Below are positions 32,079-41,187 of a DNA stretch of 64,000 nt, one piece after another. The notes under the pieces are model-generated. The model was not told the origin of the DNA. It worked only from the letters and a program-made list of their open reading frames with translations, and searched no databases. Made by a program: the position numbers and the translations under genes. Location: the NCBI RefSeq assembly GCF_011764425.1, contig NZ_BLPF01000001.1, positions 4,021,001 through 4,085,000 of the forward strand, read 5' to 3'. Positions within the stretch are counted from its first letter, which is position 1. The number at the start of each line of letters is the position of its first letter. Source of the DNA: Phytohabitans houttuyneae. Lineage in GTDB: Bacteria; Actinomycetota; Actinomycetes; Mycobacteriales; Micromonosporaceae.

Positions 32079-34447
32079 TCAGCGCGGGCCGCCGATCCCC
32101 TTGTCGAGGCCGGCGCGACGCAGCGCCTCGGCCATCGCACCCTGCGGCTCCCGAGCCGGCTGAGCTGGGCGTTTGCCGCCCTGCCTGGCCGGCCGGTCGC
32201 GACGCCCCTGGCCGCCGGGGCGCCATTGCCTCCGGCCTTCGCCCTGTCGGCGCCACCTTCGTCGTCGAGGCGCAGCGTCAGCGAGATCCGCTTGCGCGGC
32301 ACGTCGACGTCGAGCACCTTCACCCGGACGATGTCGCCCGGCTTTACCACGTCACGGGGGTCCTTGACGAACGTCTTCGACATCGCCGACACGTGCACCA
32401 ACCCGTCCTGGTGGACGCCCACGTCGACGAAGGCGCCGAACGCCGCCACGTTGGTGACCACGCCCTCCAGCACCATGCCGGGCTGGAGGTCGGCGAGCTT
32501 TTCGACCCCTTCGGCGAACGATGCGGTCTTGAACGCGGGCCGCGGGTCACGACCCGGCTTTTCCAGCTCCTTGAGGATGTCGGTGACGGTGGGCAGGCCG
32601 AACGTGTCGTCGACGAACTCCACCGGCTTCAGCGCCCTGAGCACCGGACCGTTGCCAATCAGCGACGGAAGGTCACTCTTGGTCGCGCCGAGGATCCGGC
32701 GGACGACGGGGTACGCCTCCGGGTGCACGCTTGACGCGTCCAGCGGGTCGTCGCCGCCCGGGATGCGCAGGAAGCCGGCGCACTGCTCAAACGCCTTGGG
32801 CCCGAGCCGCGGCACGTCCTTGAGCGCCTTGCGGCTGCGGAACGGCCCGTTGCTGTCGCGGTGCATCACGATGCTCGCGGCCAGCCCTTCGCCGATGCCG
32901 GAGACCCGGGTCAGCAGCGGCGCGGAGGCGGTGTTGACGTCGACGCCCACCGCGTTGACGCAGTCTTCGACCACCGCGTCGAGCGAGCGGGAGAGCTTCA
33001 CCTCCGAAAGGTCGTGCTGGTACTGCCCGACGCCGATCGACTTTGGATCGATCTTCACAAGCTCGGCGAGCGGGTCCTGGAGCCGGCGGGCGATCGAGAC
33101 CGCGCCACGTAGCGAGACGTTGAGCTCGGGCAGCTCCTGCGACGCGTAGGCCGAGGCGGAGTAGACCGACGCGCCCGCCTCGGAGACCACGATCTTCGTC
33201 AGCTTCAGCTCGGGGTGGCGAGAGATCAGGTCACCGGCGAGCTTGTCGGTCTCGCGCGAGGCCGTGCCGTTGCCGATCGCGATCAGCTCGACCTTGTGCA
33301 CGGCAGCCAGCTTGGCCAGCGTGGCGATCGACTCGTCCCACCGGTGCGCCGGCACGTGCGGATAGATCGTGTCGGTCGCGACCACCTTGCCGGTCGCGTC
33401 CACCACGGCGACCTTCACACCGGTGCGGAAGCCGGGGTCGAGGCCCATCGTCGGGCGGGTGCCGGCGGGCGCGGCCAGCAGCAGGTCACGCAGGTTGGCC
33501 GCGAAGACCCGGACCGCCTCCTCCTCCGCCGCCTGCCACAGCCGGCTGCGGATGTTGGCGTCGAGGTGGATGAGGATCCGGACCCGCCAAGCGGACCGCA
33601 CGGTGTCGAGCAGCCACCGGTCGGCTGGCCGTCCCTTGTCGGCGATGCCGAAGTGCCCGGCGATACGCGGCTCGTACGAGTTGGGCACCTCGAGGTCGTC
33701 GGGCTCCGGCGTGAGGTCGAGGACCTCTTCCTTTTCACCGCGGAACATCGCCAGGATCCGGTGCGACGGCAGCTTGGCGAACGGCTCGGCGAAATCGAAG
33801 TAGTCGGAGAACTTGGCGCCCTCGTCCTGCTTGCCGTCACGCACCTTGGAGACGAGCCGGCCACGCGACCACATCTGCTCGCGGAGCGCACCGATGAGGT
33901 CCGCGTCTTCGGCGAACTTTTCGATGAGGATGTGCCGCGCCCCTTCGAGCGCCGCGGCCGCGTCGGCCACACCCTTTTCGGGGTCGGCGTATCCGGCGGC
34001 CACGCTGAGCGGCTCCTGCGTCGGGTCACCGAGCAGCAGCTCGGCCAGCGGCTCCAGCCCGGCCTCGCGGGCGATCATCGCCTTGGTCCGCCGCTTCGGC
34101 TTGAAGGGCAGGTAGATGTCCTCGAGCCGCGCCTTGGAGTCGGCCGCCATGATCTGCGCCTCGAGCGCCTCGTCGAGCTTGCCCTGGCTGCGGATCGACT
34201 CAAGGATCGCGGTGCGCCGCTCCTCCATCTCGCGCAGGTAGCGAAGCCGCTCCTCCAGCGTGCGCAGCTGCGCGTCGTCGAGCGCGCCGGTGGCCTCCTT
34301 GCGGTATCGCGCGATGAACGGCACGGTCGCCCCGCCGTCCAGCAGGTCGACGGCGGCCGCCACCTGCCGCTCCCGCACGCCTAGCTCGTCGGCGATCCGG
34401 TGCGTCGTCGAGATCTGCTGGGTCGCCGGGGACAGATCAGAAGTCAC
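32079..34447 (-). CDS. tex: Tex-family RNA-binding transcription accessory protein, 3' frameshift
   Basis: Tex/YqgF-S1 protein. N-terminal Tex domain (1-190), YqgF/RNase H-like fold about 325-450 ([19 protein letters not shown]), helix-hairpin-helix region about 490-560 ([14 protein letters not shown]), and C-terminal S1 domain about 645-715 ([21 protein letters not shown]). The uninterrupted frame continues to 31928 with nonsense and would overlap the sigma factor. Adding one base to the CCCC run at 32219-32222 restores the typical Tex tail, which ends [18 protein letters not shown] with a stop at 32079, 789 residues in all. Nucleic-acid binding, role in transcription/RNA stability; essential in some bacteria. 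Start ATG 34447. Confidence 0.9.
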
Positions 34448-34724
34448 GCAGCGATCCTAGGGGCTCGGCGAGCGCCCGACGACCGACACCGTGTCCGGCG
34501 ATTCCGCGTTTCCGCGTCCGTTCCGCACCGGTTGACGGATAGCGGTCCAGCTCAGGACCCAGGTCGCGGAATCTCGCGGACACCCGGAACAATCACGCCC
34601 AGCGATGTCGACCCCACGAAACCGTGCGACCGAGCGTCCTGCTCCCAGTCACCGAGGGCCACAACTCGACCGGCCGCCGGCGCTAACCCGAACCGGTGCC
34701 GGCAGGCGTGGGATGACCGCACAT
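34448..34724. other. Intergenic, nothing recognised
   Basis: About 277 bp between tex and the small XRE gene. It presumably carries the tex promoter near 34450-34500 and the end of the ABC-2/XRE operon. No gene, repeat or hairpin was recognised. Confidence 0.5.
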
Positions 34725-34976
34725 CTACGCGGAGCGTTGGGCCTCCGAAGTGGAGTGGCCGATCCGCGGGAAGGGCTCGATCGAGAAGAGCACCTCGACC
34801 GGCACCTCGAAGTAGCGCGACAACCGCAGCGCGAGATGGAGACTCGGGCTGAACTCGCCCCGTTCGAGATAGCCGACGGTCTGGTAGTGGACGCCCAGCG
34901 CCTCGGCGAGCTGCCGCCGCGAGATGCCGCGCTCGGCGCGCAGCATGGCGATGCGGTTGTAGATGACCTCACTCAT
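34725..34976 (-). CDS. Small XRE-type HTH regulator
   Basis: Cro/C1-type DNA-binding protein of 83 residues: YNRIAMLRAERGISRRQLAE, ALGVHYQTVGYLERGEFSPSL is the helix-turn-helix (about 8-60), followed by LHLALRLSRYFEVPVEVLF, the usual end of this domain. Nothing else is attached. ATG 34976 has GAGGAGG upstream and is 13 bp from the ABC permease stop, so the gene closes the ATPase-permease-XRE operon and is the likely local regulator. Such single-domain XRE proteins commonly accompany ABC-2 exporters. Confidence 0.9.
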   Translation of the reverse strand: MSEVIYNRIAMLRAERGISRRQLAEALGVHYQTVGYLERGEFSPSLHLALRLSRYFEVPVEVLFSIEPFPRIGHSTSEAQRSA

Positions 34977-34989
34977 CCGCGTCGCCTCC

Positions 34990-35871
34990 TCACGTGATTC
35001 GCTGCAGGGCCTTCTCCCGGCGCTCCGCCACCCGGGAGCCGGACTCGCGGCGGGCCATGCGGCGCAACACTATCGGCGCGATGACCAGGCCGAGAATGGC
35101 CCACGCGCCCAACACGCCGACCGTCTCCAGGTGGCGCCACGACTCTCCGATCTCGACGCCGGCCATGCTGTCGGGGAGCAGCGCCGACCGCATGCCCAGC
35201 CCCAGCCAGTAGATGGGGAAGACCTGCGCGATCCACTGGAGCCACACCGGAAAGTTGGTGATCGGGTAGAAGATGCCCGAGGTGGCGATCAGGCCCATCA
35301 GCGGCAGCATGATCATGCCCATGTTGCGCGGGTTGCCGACAAGCGAGCCGAAGACGGCGCCGATCGGCATCGTGGCGACCATGCCGAGGAGCACGACCCA
35401 GACCAGCGTGAGCCAGCTCGACGCGCCGCGCACGGAGAGGCCGTCCAGCAGGAAGAGGCCGGGCACGAGCTGCATGGCGAGGCTGATCACACCCATGCCG
35501 GCGACCAGAGTGATCTTGCCGACGAGGTAGCCGACCATCCCGTTCGGGATGGCCTTGGCGCGCAGCAGCGTGCCGTCTTCGCGGTCGACAGTGAGTGCCA
35601 TGGCCATCGTGACCAGGCCGCCGAACGCGATGCTCATGCCCAGCGCGCTCGGCATCGTGCGCGAGCTGAGCGAAAAGCTCGTGCCCGGCACCGTCGCGTT
35701 GCGCATGAAGAACAGGACGACCAGCAGCAGGATCGCGGGAAAGAAGTAGTTCCACAGATCCTGGCCATTGGTGAACGTGTGCCGCAGCTCGATGCGTCCG
35801 CGGGCGAGGCCGGCGCGGGCCGCGCGCATCGCGGGCTGGCCGAGCGACAGGGCCGCCGGGATCGTGGTCAT
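34990..35871 (-). CDS. ABC-2 type transporter permease
   Basis: Membrane subunit of 293 residues with six to seven hydrophobic segments (YFFPAILLLVVLFFM, ALGMSIAFGGLVTMAMAL, WLTLVWVVLLGMVATMPIG, MIMLPLMGLIATSGIFYP, LGAWAILGLVIAPIVL). The SGIFYPITNFPVWLQWIAQVFPIYW stretch (given here only by its ends SGIFYP and VFPIYW) is the ABC-2 signature after TMS5. ATG 35871 overlaps the ATPase stop (ATGA). Forms an exporter with the ATPase encoded upstream; drug/antibiotic or lipid export is the usual role of this pair. Confidence 0.9.
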   Translation of the reverse strand: MTTIPAALSLGQPAMRAARAGLARGRIELRHTFTNGQDLWNYFFPAILLLVVLFFMRNATVPGTSFSLSSRTMPSALGMSIAFGGLVTMAMALTVDREDGTLLRAKAIPNGMVGYLVGKITLVAGMGVISLAMQLVPGLFLLDGLSVRGASSWLTLVWVVLLGMVATMPIGAVFGSLVGNPRNMGMIMLPLMGLIATSGIFYPITNFPVWLQWIAQVFPIYWLGLGMRSALLPDSMAGVEIGESWRHLETVGVLGAWAILGLVIAPIVLRRMARRESGSRVAERREKALQRIT

Positions 35872-36839
35872 CGCGTGACCTCCTCGAACGCGCGCAGGGC
35901 GGCGACGCTGCGCCCCGACTCGTACTCCCGGACGAAGGCCATGTAGGTGTCCTCCATGCTGGCGCGACGCACCTCGAGGTCGGCGATGGCCTCGCCGTAC
36001 TGCTCGAAGAGCTGGCGCACGAAAGCGGTGGCGTCGGCGGTGGAGTGGACGAACCGCTCGCCGTCGCGGCTCCACCGCACCTCGGCGTCGGCGGCGACAC
36101 GGCGCGATAGCTGGTCGGGCGAGCCGTCCGCGATGATCGAGCCGCCGGCCAGGATGAGGATGCGGTCGGCGAGCTTTTCCGCCTCGTCCAGGTCGTGCGT
36201 GGTCAGCAGGATCGTGGTGTCGTCGATGTCGGAGAGCCGGTGCACGAGGTCGTGAAACTCGCGGCGGGCCTCCGGGTCGAAGCCCGCCGTCGGCTCGTCG
36301 AGGAAGAGCAGCTCCGGCCGGCCGACGATGCCGATCGCCACGTCGAGGCGGCGGCGCTGGCCACCGGAGAGCTGCCCCACCCGCTTGCTCGCATGTGGAG
36401 TGAGCCCGACCGCGTCGATCAGGTCGTCGACGTCCCACGGGCGGTGGATCCTCGGCGTGGAATACGCCGCGTAGTAGACCCCCAGGTGGGCGAGGAGCTC
36501 GCGGACCCGCCACTTGCCGTGGTCACGCCACGACTGGAGGACAACGCCAAGCCGGGCTCGCCAGCGCTCGTCGCCGTGCCCGGGGTCGACGCCAAGGACC
36601 CGCACCTCACCGGCCGAACGGATCCGGAAGCCCTCCAGGATCTCGATCGTGGTGGTCTTGCCCGCCCCGTTGGGCCCCAGCAGGGCCAGCACCTCACCGC
36701 GGTGCGCGGTGAAGGAGACACCTTTGAGTACATCGTTCGTCCCGTACCGCATGCGGAGGTTACGGACCTCGATCGCGGCAAGGTCATCGAGCGGCTCCAC
36801 GGCCGCCGCAGGTGCGCGCAGCTGCCTTACGACGGTCAT
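35868..36839 (-). CDS. ABC-2 type transporter ATP-binding protein (DrrA-like)
   Basis: ATPase of 323 residues. Walker A GPNGAGKTT near 55-63, Q-loop VVLQSWRDHGKW, signature LSGGQRRRLDVAIG, Walker B LLFLDEPTAGFDPEAR, switch TTHDLDEAEKLADR. The extra C-terminal domain (about 245-323) is typical of DrrA/NodI-type export ATPases. First gene of the operon with ABC-2 permease and XRE regulator; a perfect 16-bp palindrome lies 38 bp upstream of its start. Export function is secure, substrate is not. Confidence 0.92.
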   Translation of the reverse strand: MTVVRQLRAPAAAVEPLDDLAAIEVRNLRMRYGTNDVLKGVSFTAHRGEVLALLGPNGAGKTTTIEILEGFRIRSAGEVRVLGVDPGHGDERWRARLGVVLQSWRDHGKWRVRELLAHLGVYYAAYSTPRIHRPWDVDDLIDAVGLTPHASKRVGQLSGGQRRRLDVAIGIVGRPELLFLDEPTAGFDPEARREFHDLVHRLSDIDDTTILLTTHDLDEAEKLADRILILAGGSIIADGSPDQLSRRVAADAEVRWSRDGERFVHSTADATAFVRQLFEQYGEAIADLEVRRASMEDTYMAFVREYESGRSVAALRAFEEVTR

Positions 36840-36876
36840 ACGTGTCCCCCGTCTCGTCTAAAGGCTCCTCCAAACT

Positions 36877-36892
36877 GTAGTACATGTACTAC
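36877..36892. promoter_or_regulatory. Perfect palindrome GTAGTACATGTACTAC upstream of ABC-2 operon
   Basis: A 16-bp perfect dyad, 38 bp upstream of the ABC ATPase start and overlapping the last codons of the small CxxC gene. It resembles GntR/YtrA- or TetR-type operators. Its 10-bp centre GTACATGTAC is identical to that of the SMR-gene palindrome at 21791-21816. Confidence 0.6.
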
Positions 36893-37116
36893 GGGCGGGT
36901 CCAGGCGATAAAACGCTGGTACAGGTCGTTTGTCGACGCACCAGAAAGTTCCCCGGCAGCGTGGCCCAGCTGCGTGGCCATGTAGACGGCGAGGTTCACG
37001 CGCTGCTCGCCGTACACCTGACAGAGCTGGTCCCGGGCCTTGTCACACGGCCAGTCGACGCCGCAGACCGAGCAGGTCCAGGACGGCCGGGTCGGCGTAT
37101 GTTCGCCGTCGGCCAT
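36889..37116 (-). CDS. Small conserved CxxC protein, function unknown
   Basis: Seventy-five residues. The N-terminus has WTCSVCGVDWPCDKARDQL, a C-x2-C-x5-C cluster that may bind a metal, then a helical region VNLAVYMATQLGHAAGEL and a terminal LYQRFIAWTRP. Similar short proteins are common in actinobacteria next to XRE-TPR regulators and are sometimes labelled flavin reductase without support. It lies 118 bp after the XRE-TPR gene on the same strand and may be cotranscribed with it. No function is assigned. Confidence 0.8.
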   Translation of the reverse strand: MADGEHTPTRPSWTCSVCGVDWPCDKARDQLCQVYGEQRVNLAVYMATQLGHAAGELSGASTNDLYQRFIAWTRP

Positions 37117-37234
37117 GCACTCACCCCCATCGTCAAATCGATGTGAGCGAACCTAGGGCGACCGCCAGCCGTCCTGGTGTGGCACCTTGGGCGACCGCGT
37201 CGCCGCCGACGTGCGGGTACGGGGACAACCTGTC

Positions 37235-38431
37235 CTACCCCGAGGCCGCGATACCGATCCGCTCGGCGAGGCCGACGAGGCCGGGCAGGCGCTGTTTGCG
37301 GCGGCGCGGCAGCAGCTCCGCGATGATCGTGTGGACGATCGTCTGGTGCGGCAGCATCTCCGCCGCCAGCGTCTCGACGGTACGCAGCGTGTCGACCGCG
37401 TCCTGCGACCGCCAGTCGGTCATCTGCGCCCACGCCACGTTCAGCAGGTAGCGCGCGTGCATCGCGGTGGGCGCGGCATCCGGGTGCTCGACCCGCTCGG
37501 CGAGCTTGATCGCTTGCCGCGGGCGGTCGGCGGCGATAGCCACGTCCACCGCCTTCATCGCCGCGACCGTCGGCCCGAAGGCCATCCCGACGTAGGTGCT
37601 GCGCTGGTCGCCGACCATCCGCGCGGCGGCCGCCCGGACCAGCCCGAGCATCTCCTGCGCCTCGGACTGGCGGCCGGAGCGGGCCACGGCCGTGGTGCCG
37701 TACCGCAAAAGCTCGCCCCAGACCGCCACCTGGTCGACGGAGGCCCGCGACAGCGCGGGCTCGACCTGCTCGGCCGCGGTCACCGCGACGTGCTCGGCCT
37801 CCGACCACAGGCCCTGCCGCGACAGGACCCACGATCGGGTGGCCTGCTGTCCGGCGAAGAGCAGCTCGTCACCGGACGCCTCGGCCGCCCGGACCGCCTC
37901 GGCGAGCGCCAGGTGGGCCAGGTCCTCGTGCGCGAGGTGAGCGAGCAGCGAGGCGGTGAGCTGGAGCTGCTCCGCCAGCGTGGCCGAGGCCATCGCCCGG
38001 TCGGCCGACCCGGCCACCTCCATCGCGGCGCGCGCCGACGCGATGAGCCCGGGCAGGTCACGCGCGAGCTCGGCATAGCGGCCGGCCCAGTACAGGCGCC
38101 ACGCCTCGCGCCCCTCCCGGCGCAGGTCGTCCAGCATGGGCGGCTCGACGTGGGGTGTGCGCACGCCCAGCACCGCCCGCCGGATCGCGCCGACCTCGCC
38201 GCTCACCCGACCGGCTGGCAGGCCGCGCGGCTTGCCCAGCAGGTCGGCCGGCATGACGTCGAGCGCGTTGGCGAGCGCGGTGAGGCTGGCGATGCGGGTG
38301 GCGTGGCGTTGGCCCTGCTCAAGCTTGCGCACGAGGTCGACCGAGACGCCGGCCCGCTCGGCCAGGTCGCGCTGTGACATGGCCCGCCGCCGACGCAAGG
38401 CGGACAGTTGAGCGCCGAGCGTCGATCTCAT
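37235..38431 (-). CDS. XRE family transcriptional regulator with TPR-like domain
   Basis: Regulator of 398 residues. HTH at about 5-65: LGAQLSALRRRRAMSQRDLA, AERAGVSVDLVRKLEQGQRH, ASLTALANALDV. The rest (about 90-398) is an array of helical TPR-like repeats (WRLYWAGRYAELARDLPGL, LAHLALAEAVRAAEASGD, AIKLAERVEHPDAAPTAMHA). This architecture is frequent in actinomycetes, where members regulate development or secondary metabolism, often with a small partner protein encoded next to them as here (36889-37116). Target genes unknown. Confidence 0.9.
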   Translation of the reverse strand: MRSTLGAQLSALRRRRAMSQRDLAERAGVSVDLVRKLEQGQRHATRIASLTALANALDVMPADLLGKPRGLPAGRVSGEVGAIRRAVLGVRTPHVEPPMLDDLRREGREAWRLYWAGRYAELARDLPGLIASARAAMEVAGSADRAMASATLAEQLQLTASLLAHLAHEDLAHLALAEAVRAAEASGDELLFAGQQATRSWVLSRQGLWSEAEHVAVTAAEQVEPALSRASVDQVAVWGELLRYGTTAVARSGRQSEAQEMLGLVRAAAARMVGDQRSTYVGMAFGPTVAAMKAVDVAIAADRPRQAIKLAERVEHPDAAPTAMHARYLLNVAWAQMTDWRSQDAVDTLRTVETLAAEMLPHQTIVHTIIAELLPRRRKQRLPGLVGLAERIGIAASG

Positions 38432-38551
38432 CGCAGCTCCCGAGGACCGTCTTACATCGACGGTATGCGCTGCGATTGGTGTCGTGAAGACCCCGAAGGG
38501 TGACGGAACGGCGGGGTTTGCTCACTCATCCCGCTTGACAGACGCTGCCGG

Positions 38552-40066
38552 TCAAAGGACGAACGCGTCGGTCCACAGCTGGCGGGAGCGGCCGGAGAGC
38601 GCGTCGAGCAGTGCCACCGCTTGGCTGTCGGTCAGCGCCGCCACGAAGTCGATCACGGCGCGGCCGCGGGCCTTCACCGACCGCTCCGGCCCGGACGCGC
38701 TCCCGTCCACCGCTTCCAGCTCGGCCTCGGCAAGCTCCACCAGGTCGTGCAGCCGCTGGGGCAGGCGGGCCTGCTCGTCGGGGTCGAGGAGCCAGGCGTG
38801 CAGCGCCTCGACGAGCGTGGTGAGCAGGCTGGCCTGGCCGCGCTGATGCAGCGCCAGGTCGGGCCGGGCGAGCACGAAGCCCTGGTGGACAAACTTGAGC
38901 ACCTGTACCTCGTGCCACTGCGCCTGCTCGAGCATCACGTGGCCGGAGCGCACCGGCGGGTCCGGCACCACCACGATCGCGCCGATGAGGCGGCGGGTCC
39001 AGCGCGCGGAAAAGCGTGCCACGTACTGCTCGGCCTCTATCGAGCCGTCGAACGGTGCGGCGAGCAGCCCGTCGACAAGCTCGTGCCGCACCTGCTCGAC
39101 CGCAGCCCCGAACGCCTCGTCGTGCGCGATCCACGCGTCCTTGCGGTGCAGGTGGCGGCGCAGCCGTTCCACCGCGCGGCCGGGGCGTCGAGGACCGGCC
39201 TCCAGCTCGACGTCGGAGAGTTTCTGCAGCTCAGCGGCCTCGTTCTGCCACGCGATCAGCTCGGTCGCCACCGAACCCTGCTGGAGTACACCCACCCGGT
39301 GGAAGTCCTCCACGTCGTGGATCGCGTACGCGATGTCGTCGGCGGTGTCCATGACGGACGCCTCGACGGTCTGCTGCCAGTCGGCGATCCGCCCGGCGAA
39401 CGGCTCGCGCGCCTGGACGAGGTCGGCCACCTCGGTGGTGTACGCACCGAACTTGGCCGACCCGCTGTCCGGATCCCCCGGCGGCGCGCTCGCCCCGCGC
39501 GGCGGCGGGTCGAGGTGGCGGGGGTGCGGAGTGGGGTACGAGTGGCGGGTCCACGGGTACTTGAGCAGCGCTGCCCGCACCGCCGCGGTGAGGTCGAGCC
39601 CGATGGTGGTGGCGCGGCGGATCTCGGTGCTGGTGACGATCCGGTACGACTGCGCGTTGCCCTCGAACCCGTCGGGCAGCCCGAGCCGCTGGCGGGCGAG
39701 CCGGTCGAGCACCTGCTCACCGAGGTGCCCGAACGGCGGGTGCCCGAGGTCGTGCGCGAGTGCGGCCGCCTCCACCACATCGGGGTCGCATCCACCCAGT
39801 TCGTCGATGAGCCCGCTGTACCGCTCGTCGGCCGTCAGCCGCTCCGCGATAGCGCGCGCCACCTGGGCGACCTTGAGGCTGTGAGTCAGCCGGTTGTGCA
39901 CCAGCAGCCCCGAGCCGCCGGGGCTGATCACCTGCGTGACGCCACCGAGCCGGCTGAAGAAGGGCGAGCTGACGATGCGGTCGCGATCGACCCGGAACGG
40001 ACTCGCGGCGAGATCGCCGGGCGCGATCGCGGTGCCGCCGAACAAGCGCCGGGCCCGCAAATCCAT
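38552..40066 (-). CDS. dgt: Deoxyguanosinetriphosphate triphosphohydrolase (dGTPase), HD superfamily
   Basis: HD-domain enzyme of 504 residues that converts dGTP (or other dNTPs) to the nucleoside and tripolyphosphate. Metal ligands: H62 in LTHSLKVAQVAR, H115-D116 in AALAHDLGHPPFGHLGE, and a later Asp in VMDTADDIAYAIHDVEDF (about 242). The opening FSRLGGVTQV and VHNRLTHS are standard for bacterial dGTPases. The length fits the larger type. No operon partner; the neighbouring prepilin peptidase gene ends 27 bp upstream of its start on the same strand. Confidence 0.93.
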   Translation of the reverse strand: MDLRARRLFGGTAIAPGDLAASPFRVDRDRIVSSPFFSRLGGVTQVISPGGSGLLVHNRLTHSLKVAQVARAIAERLTADERYSGLIDELGGCDPDVVEAAALAHDLGHPPFGHLGEQVLDRLARQRLGLPDGFEGNAQSYRIVTSTEIRRATTIGLDLTAAVRAALLKYPWTRHSYPTPHPRHLDPPPRGASAPPGDPDSGSAKFGAYTTEVADLVQAREPFAGRIADWQQTVEASVMDTADDIAYAIHDVEDFHRVGVLQQGSVATELIAWQNEAAELQKLSDVELEAGPRRPGRAVERLRRHLHRKDAWIAHDEAFGAAVEQVRHELVDGLLAAPFDGSIEAEQYVARFSARWTRRLIGAIVVVPDPPVRSGHVMLEQAQWHEVQVLKFVHQGFVLARPDLALHQRGQASLLTTLVEALHAWLLDPDEQARLPQRLHDLVELAEAELEAVDGSASGPERSVKARGRAVIDFVAALTDSQAVALLDALSGRSRQLWTDAFVL

Positions 40067-40093
40067 GATCCGACGTTAACGTACGGCGGAACG

Positions 40094-40813
40094 TCATGTG
40101 GCGAGCAGCGCCACCGCCACGAACGCGCCGAGCAGCAGGAACGGGCCGTGGGCGATGTGATCCTTGCGGCCTACCCGGCGCAGCGCGAGCAGCCCCGTGG
40201 CGTACAGCCCGGCGAGCAGGAAGCCGGCGACCGCGGCGGCCACCGCGACTCCCCAGCCGAACCATCCGGCCACCAGGCCGACGGAGAGCGCGGCTTTCGC
40301 GTCGCCGAGGCCCATCCCGTTGGGTGAGATGAGCACCAGTACGAGATAGAAGGCCGCGAGCGCCAGCGCGCACGCCACGGCGGAGGCGAGCCGGCCGTAC
40401 TCGCCGTCGACCACTGCGGACAGTCCAAACAGGATCAACGCGCCGCCGGCGGCCGGAAACGTAAGGCGGTCGGGCAGTCGGTGCACGGCAATGTCCACAT
40501 GCGTCAGTACCACGCCGAACAGCGCGACCCAGGCGACGGCGAGCATCGGGAGCGGCTCCGGCACCCGCCAGGCGACCACGGCCAGCGCTCCGGCCGCCGC
40601 CACCTCCACGAGGCCCGGTGGCGGTCCGATGCGCGCGCGGCATCGCGGGCAGCGACCGGTTGGCGGCAGGAAGGTGCCGGACAACCGGGCGTCGCAGTGC
40701 GAGCAGGCGTGCCGCCACGGCTCGCCGGCCGGCACGGTGTGTACGAAGACCTGCGCTCGCAGTAGCGGGCCGACCAGCAGGCCCGCGGCCGCGGCCAGGA
40801 CGATCCACGTCAC
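40094..40813 (-). CDS. A24 family prepilin peptidase (TadV/PilD-like)
   Basis: Membrane aspartyl protease of 239 residues that cleaves the leader of Flp/TadE-type prepilins at the cytoplasmic membrane face. GTG 40813 is chosen: it overlaps the stop of the small upstream ORF as GTGA. N-terminal zinc-like pairs CSHC and CPRC (about 40-62) precede six or more TMS. Catalytic aspartates are in THVDIAVHRLPDRLTF and in the GLGDAKAAL motif (G-x-GD). It lies immediately beside, but divergent from, the Tad pilus operon, whose pilins are the obvious substrates. Confidence 0.9.
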   Translation of the reverse strand: MTWIVLAAAAGLLVGPLLRAQVFVHTVPAGEPWRHACSHCDARLSGTFLPPTGRCPRCRARIGPPPGLVEVAAAGALAVVAWRVPEPLPMLAVAWVALFGVVLTHVDIAVHRLPDRLTFPAAGGALILFGLSAVVDGEYGRLASAVACALALAAFYLVLVLISPNGMGLGDAKAALSVGLVAGWFGWGVAVAAAVAGFLLAGLYATGLLALRRVGRKDHIAHGPFLLLGAFVAVALLAT

Positions 40814-40944
40814 GTGACACCACACAGGGTGAGCGGCCGATCGCGGAAGATCAGGTTGGCACACCGGACCCCAAACAGCGCCGGGTGTCCGAGATACGCG
40901 CGGACATAGGCGCCGATACCGGAATCCGACCAATCGATCTCCAT
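40810..40944 (-). CDS. Possible 44-residue protein coupled to prepilin peptidase
   Basis: Short ORF from ATG 40944, preceded by GGGAAGGG at good spacing, ending in a TGA that overlaps the GTG start of the prepilin peptidase (GTGA). The peptide starts MEIDWSDSGIGAYVRAYLG and has two Cys near the end. Third codon positions are mostly G/C. The overlap and RBS argue that it is translated, at least as a leader that couples translation of the peptidase. No family recognised. Confidence 0.45.
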   Translation of the reverse strand: MEIDWSDSGIGAYVRAYLGHPALFGVRCANLIFRDRPLTLCGVT

Positions 40945-41187
40945 CGCACCCTTCCCAGCATCCGGCCGCTGACGATCATCACTCCACGTGATCATTTGGA
41001 TTGCCTCTGTTGCATCGGCGGCAGTCAGCCTATGCTGCCCATCTGGGTGAGAGCACCAGCCGTCCGCCGACCGCGCGGCGACGGTCGTCACGCACAAATT
41101 GCCTGGGGGGCAAGACAGCAAGAGAAACAAATGGCACGCGAGCGGTTCGGAGGCGCCGGTTCGCGAGCCAGGGGAGAGGAACCACCG
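40945..41187. other. Divergent promoter region of the Tad locus
   Basis: About 240 bp between the prepilin-peptidase side and the tad operon. It is less GC-rich than its surroundings around 40980-41040. TTGCAT at 41010-41015 and TATGCT at 41031-41036 could be a weak -35/-10 pair for the tad operon (spacer 15), which is only suggestive. No repeat or operator dyad recognised. Confidence 0.3.

Noticed and set aside
31928-34447. tex reading frame extended to 31928, overlapping the sigma factor
   Set aside because: The last 100 residues are nonsense; the true Tex tail is in the next frame and ends at 32079.
36889-38431. XRE-TPR regulator plus small CxxC protein considered as a toxin-antitoxin or defence pair
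   Set aside because: The pairing is common in actinomycetes as a regulatory module and no toxin motif is visible.
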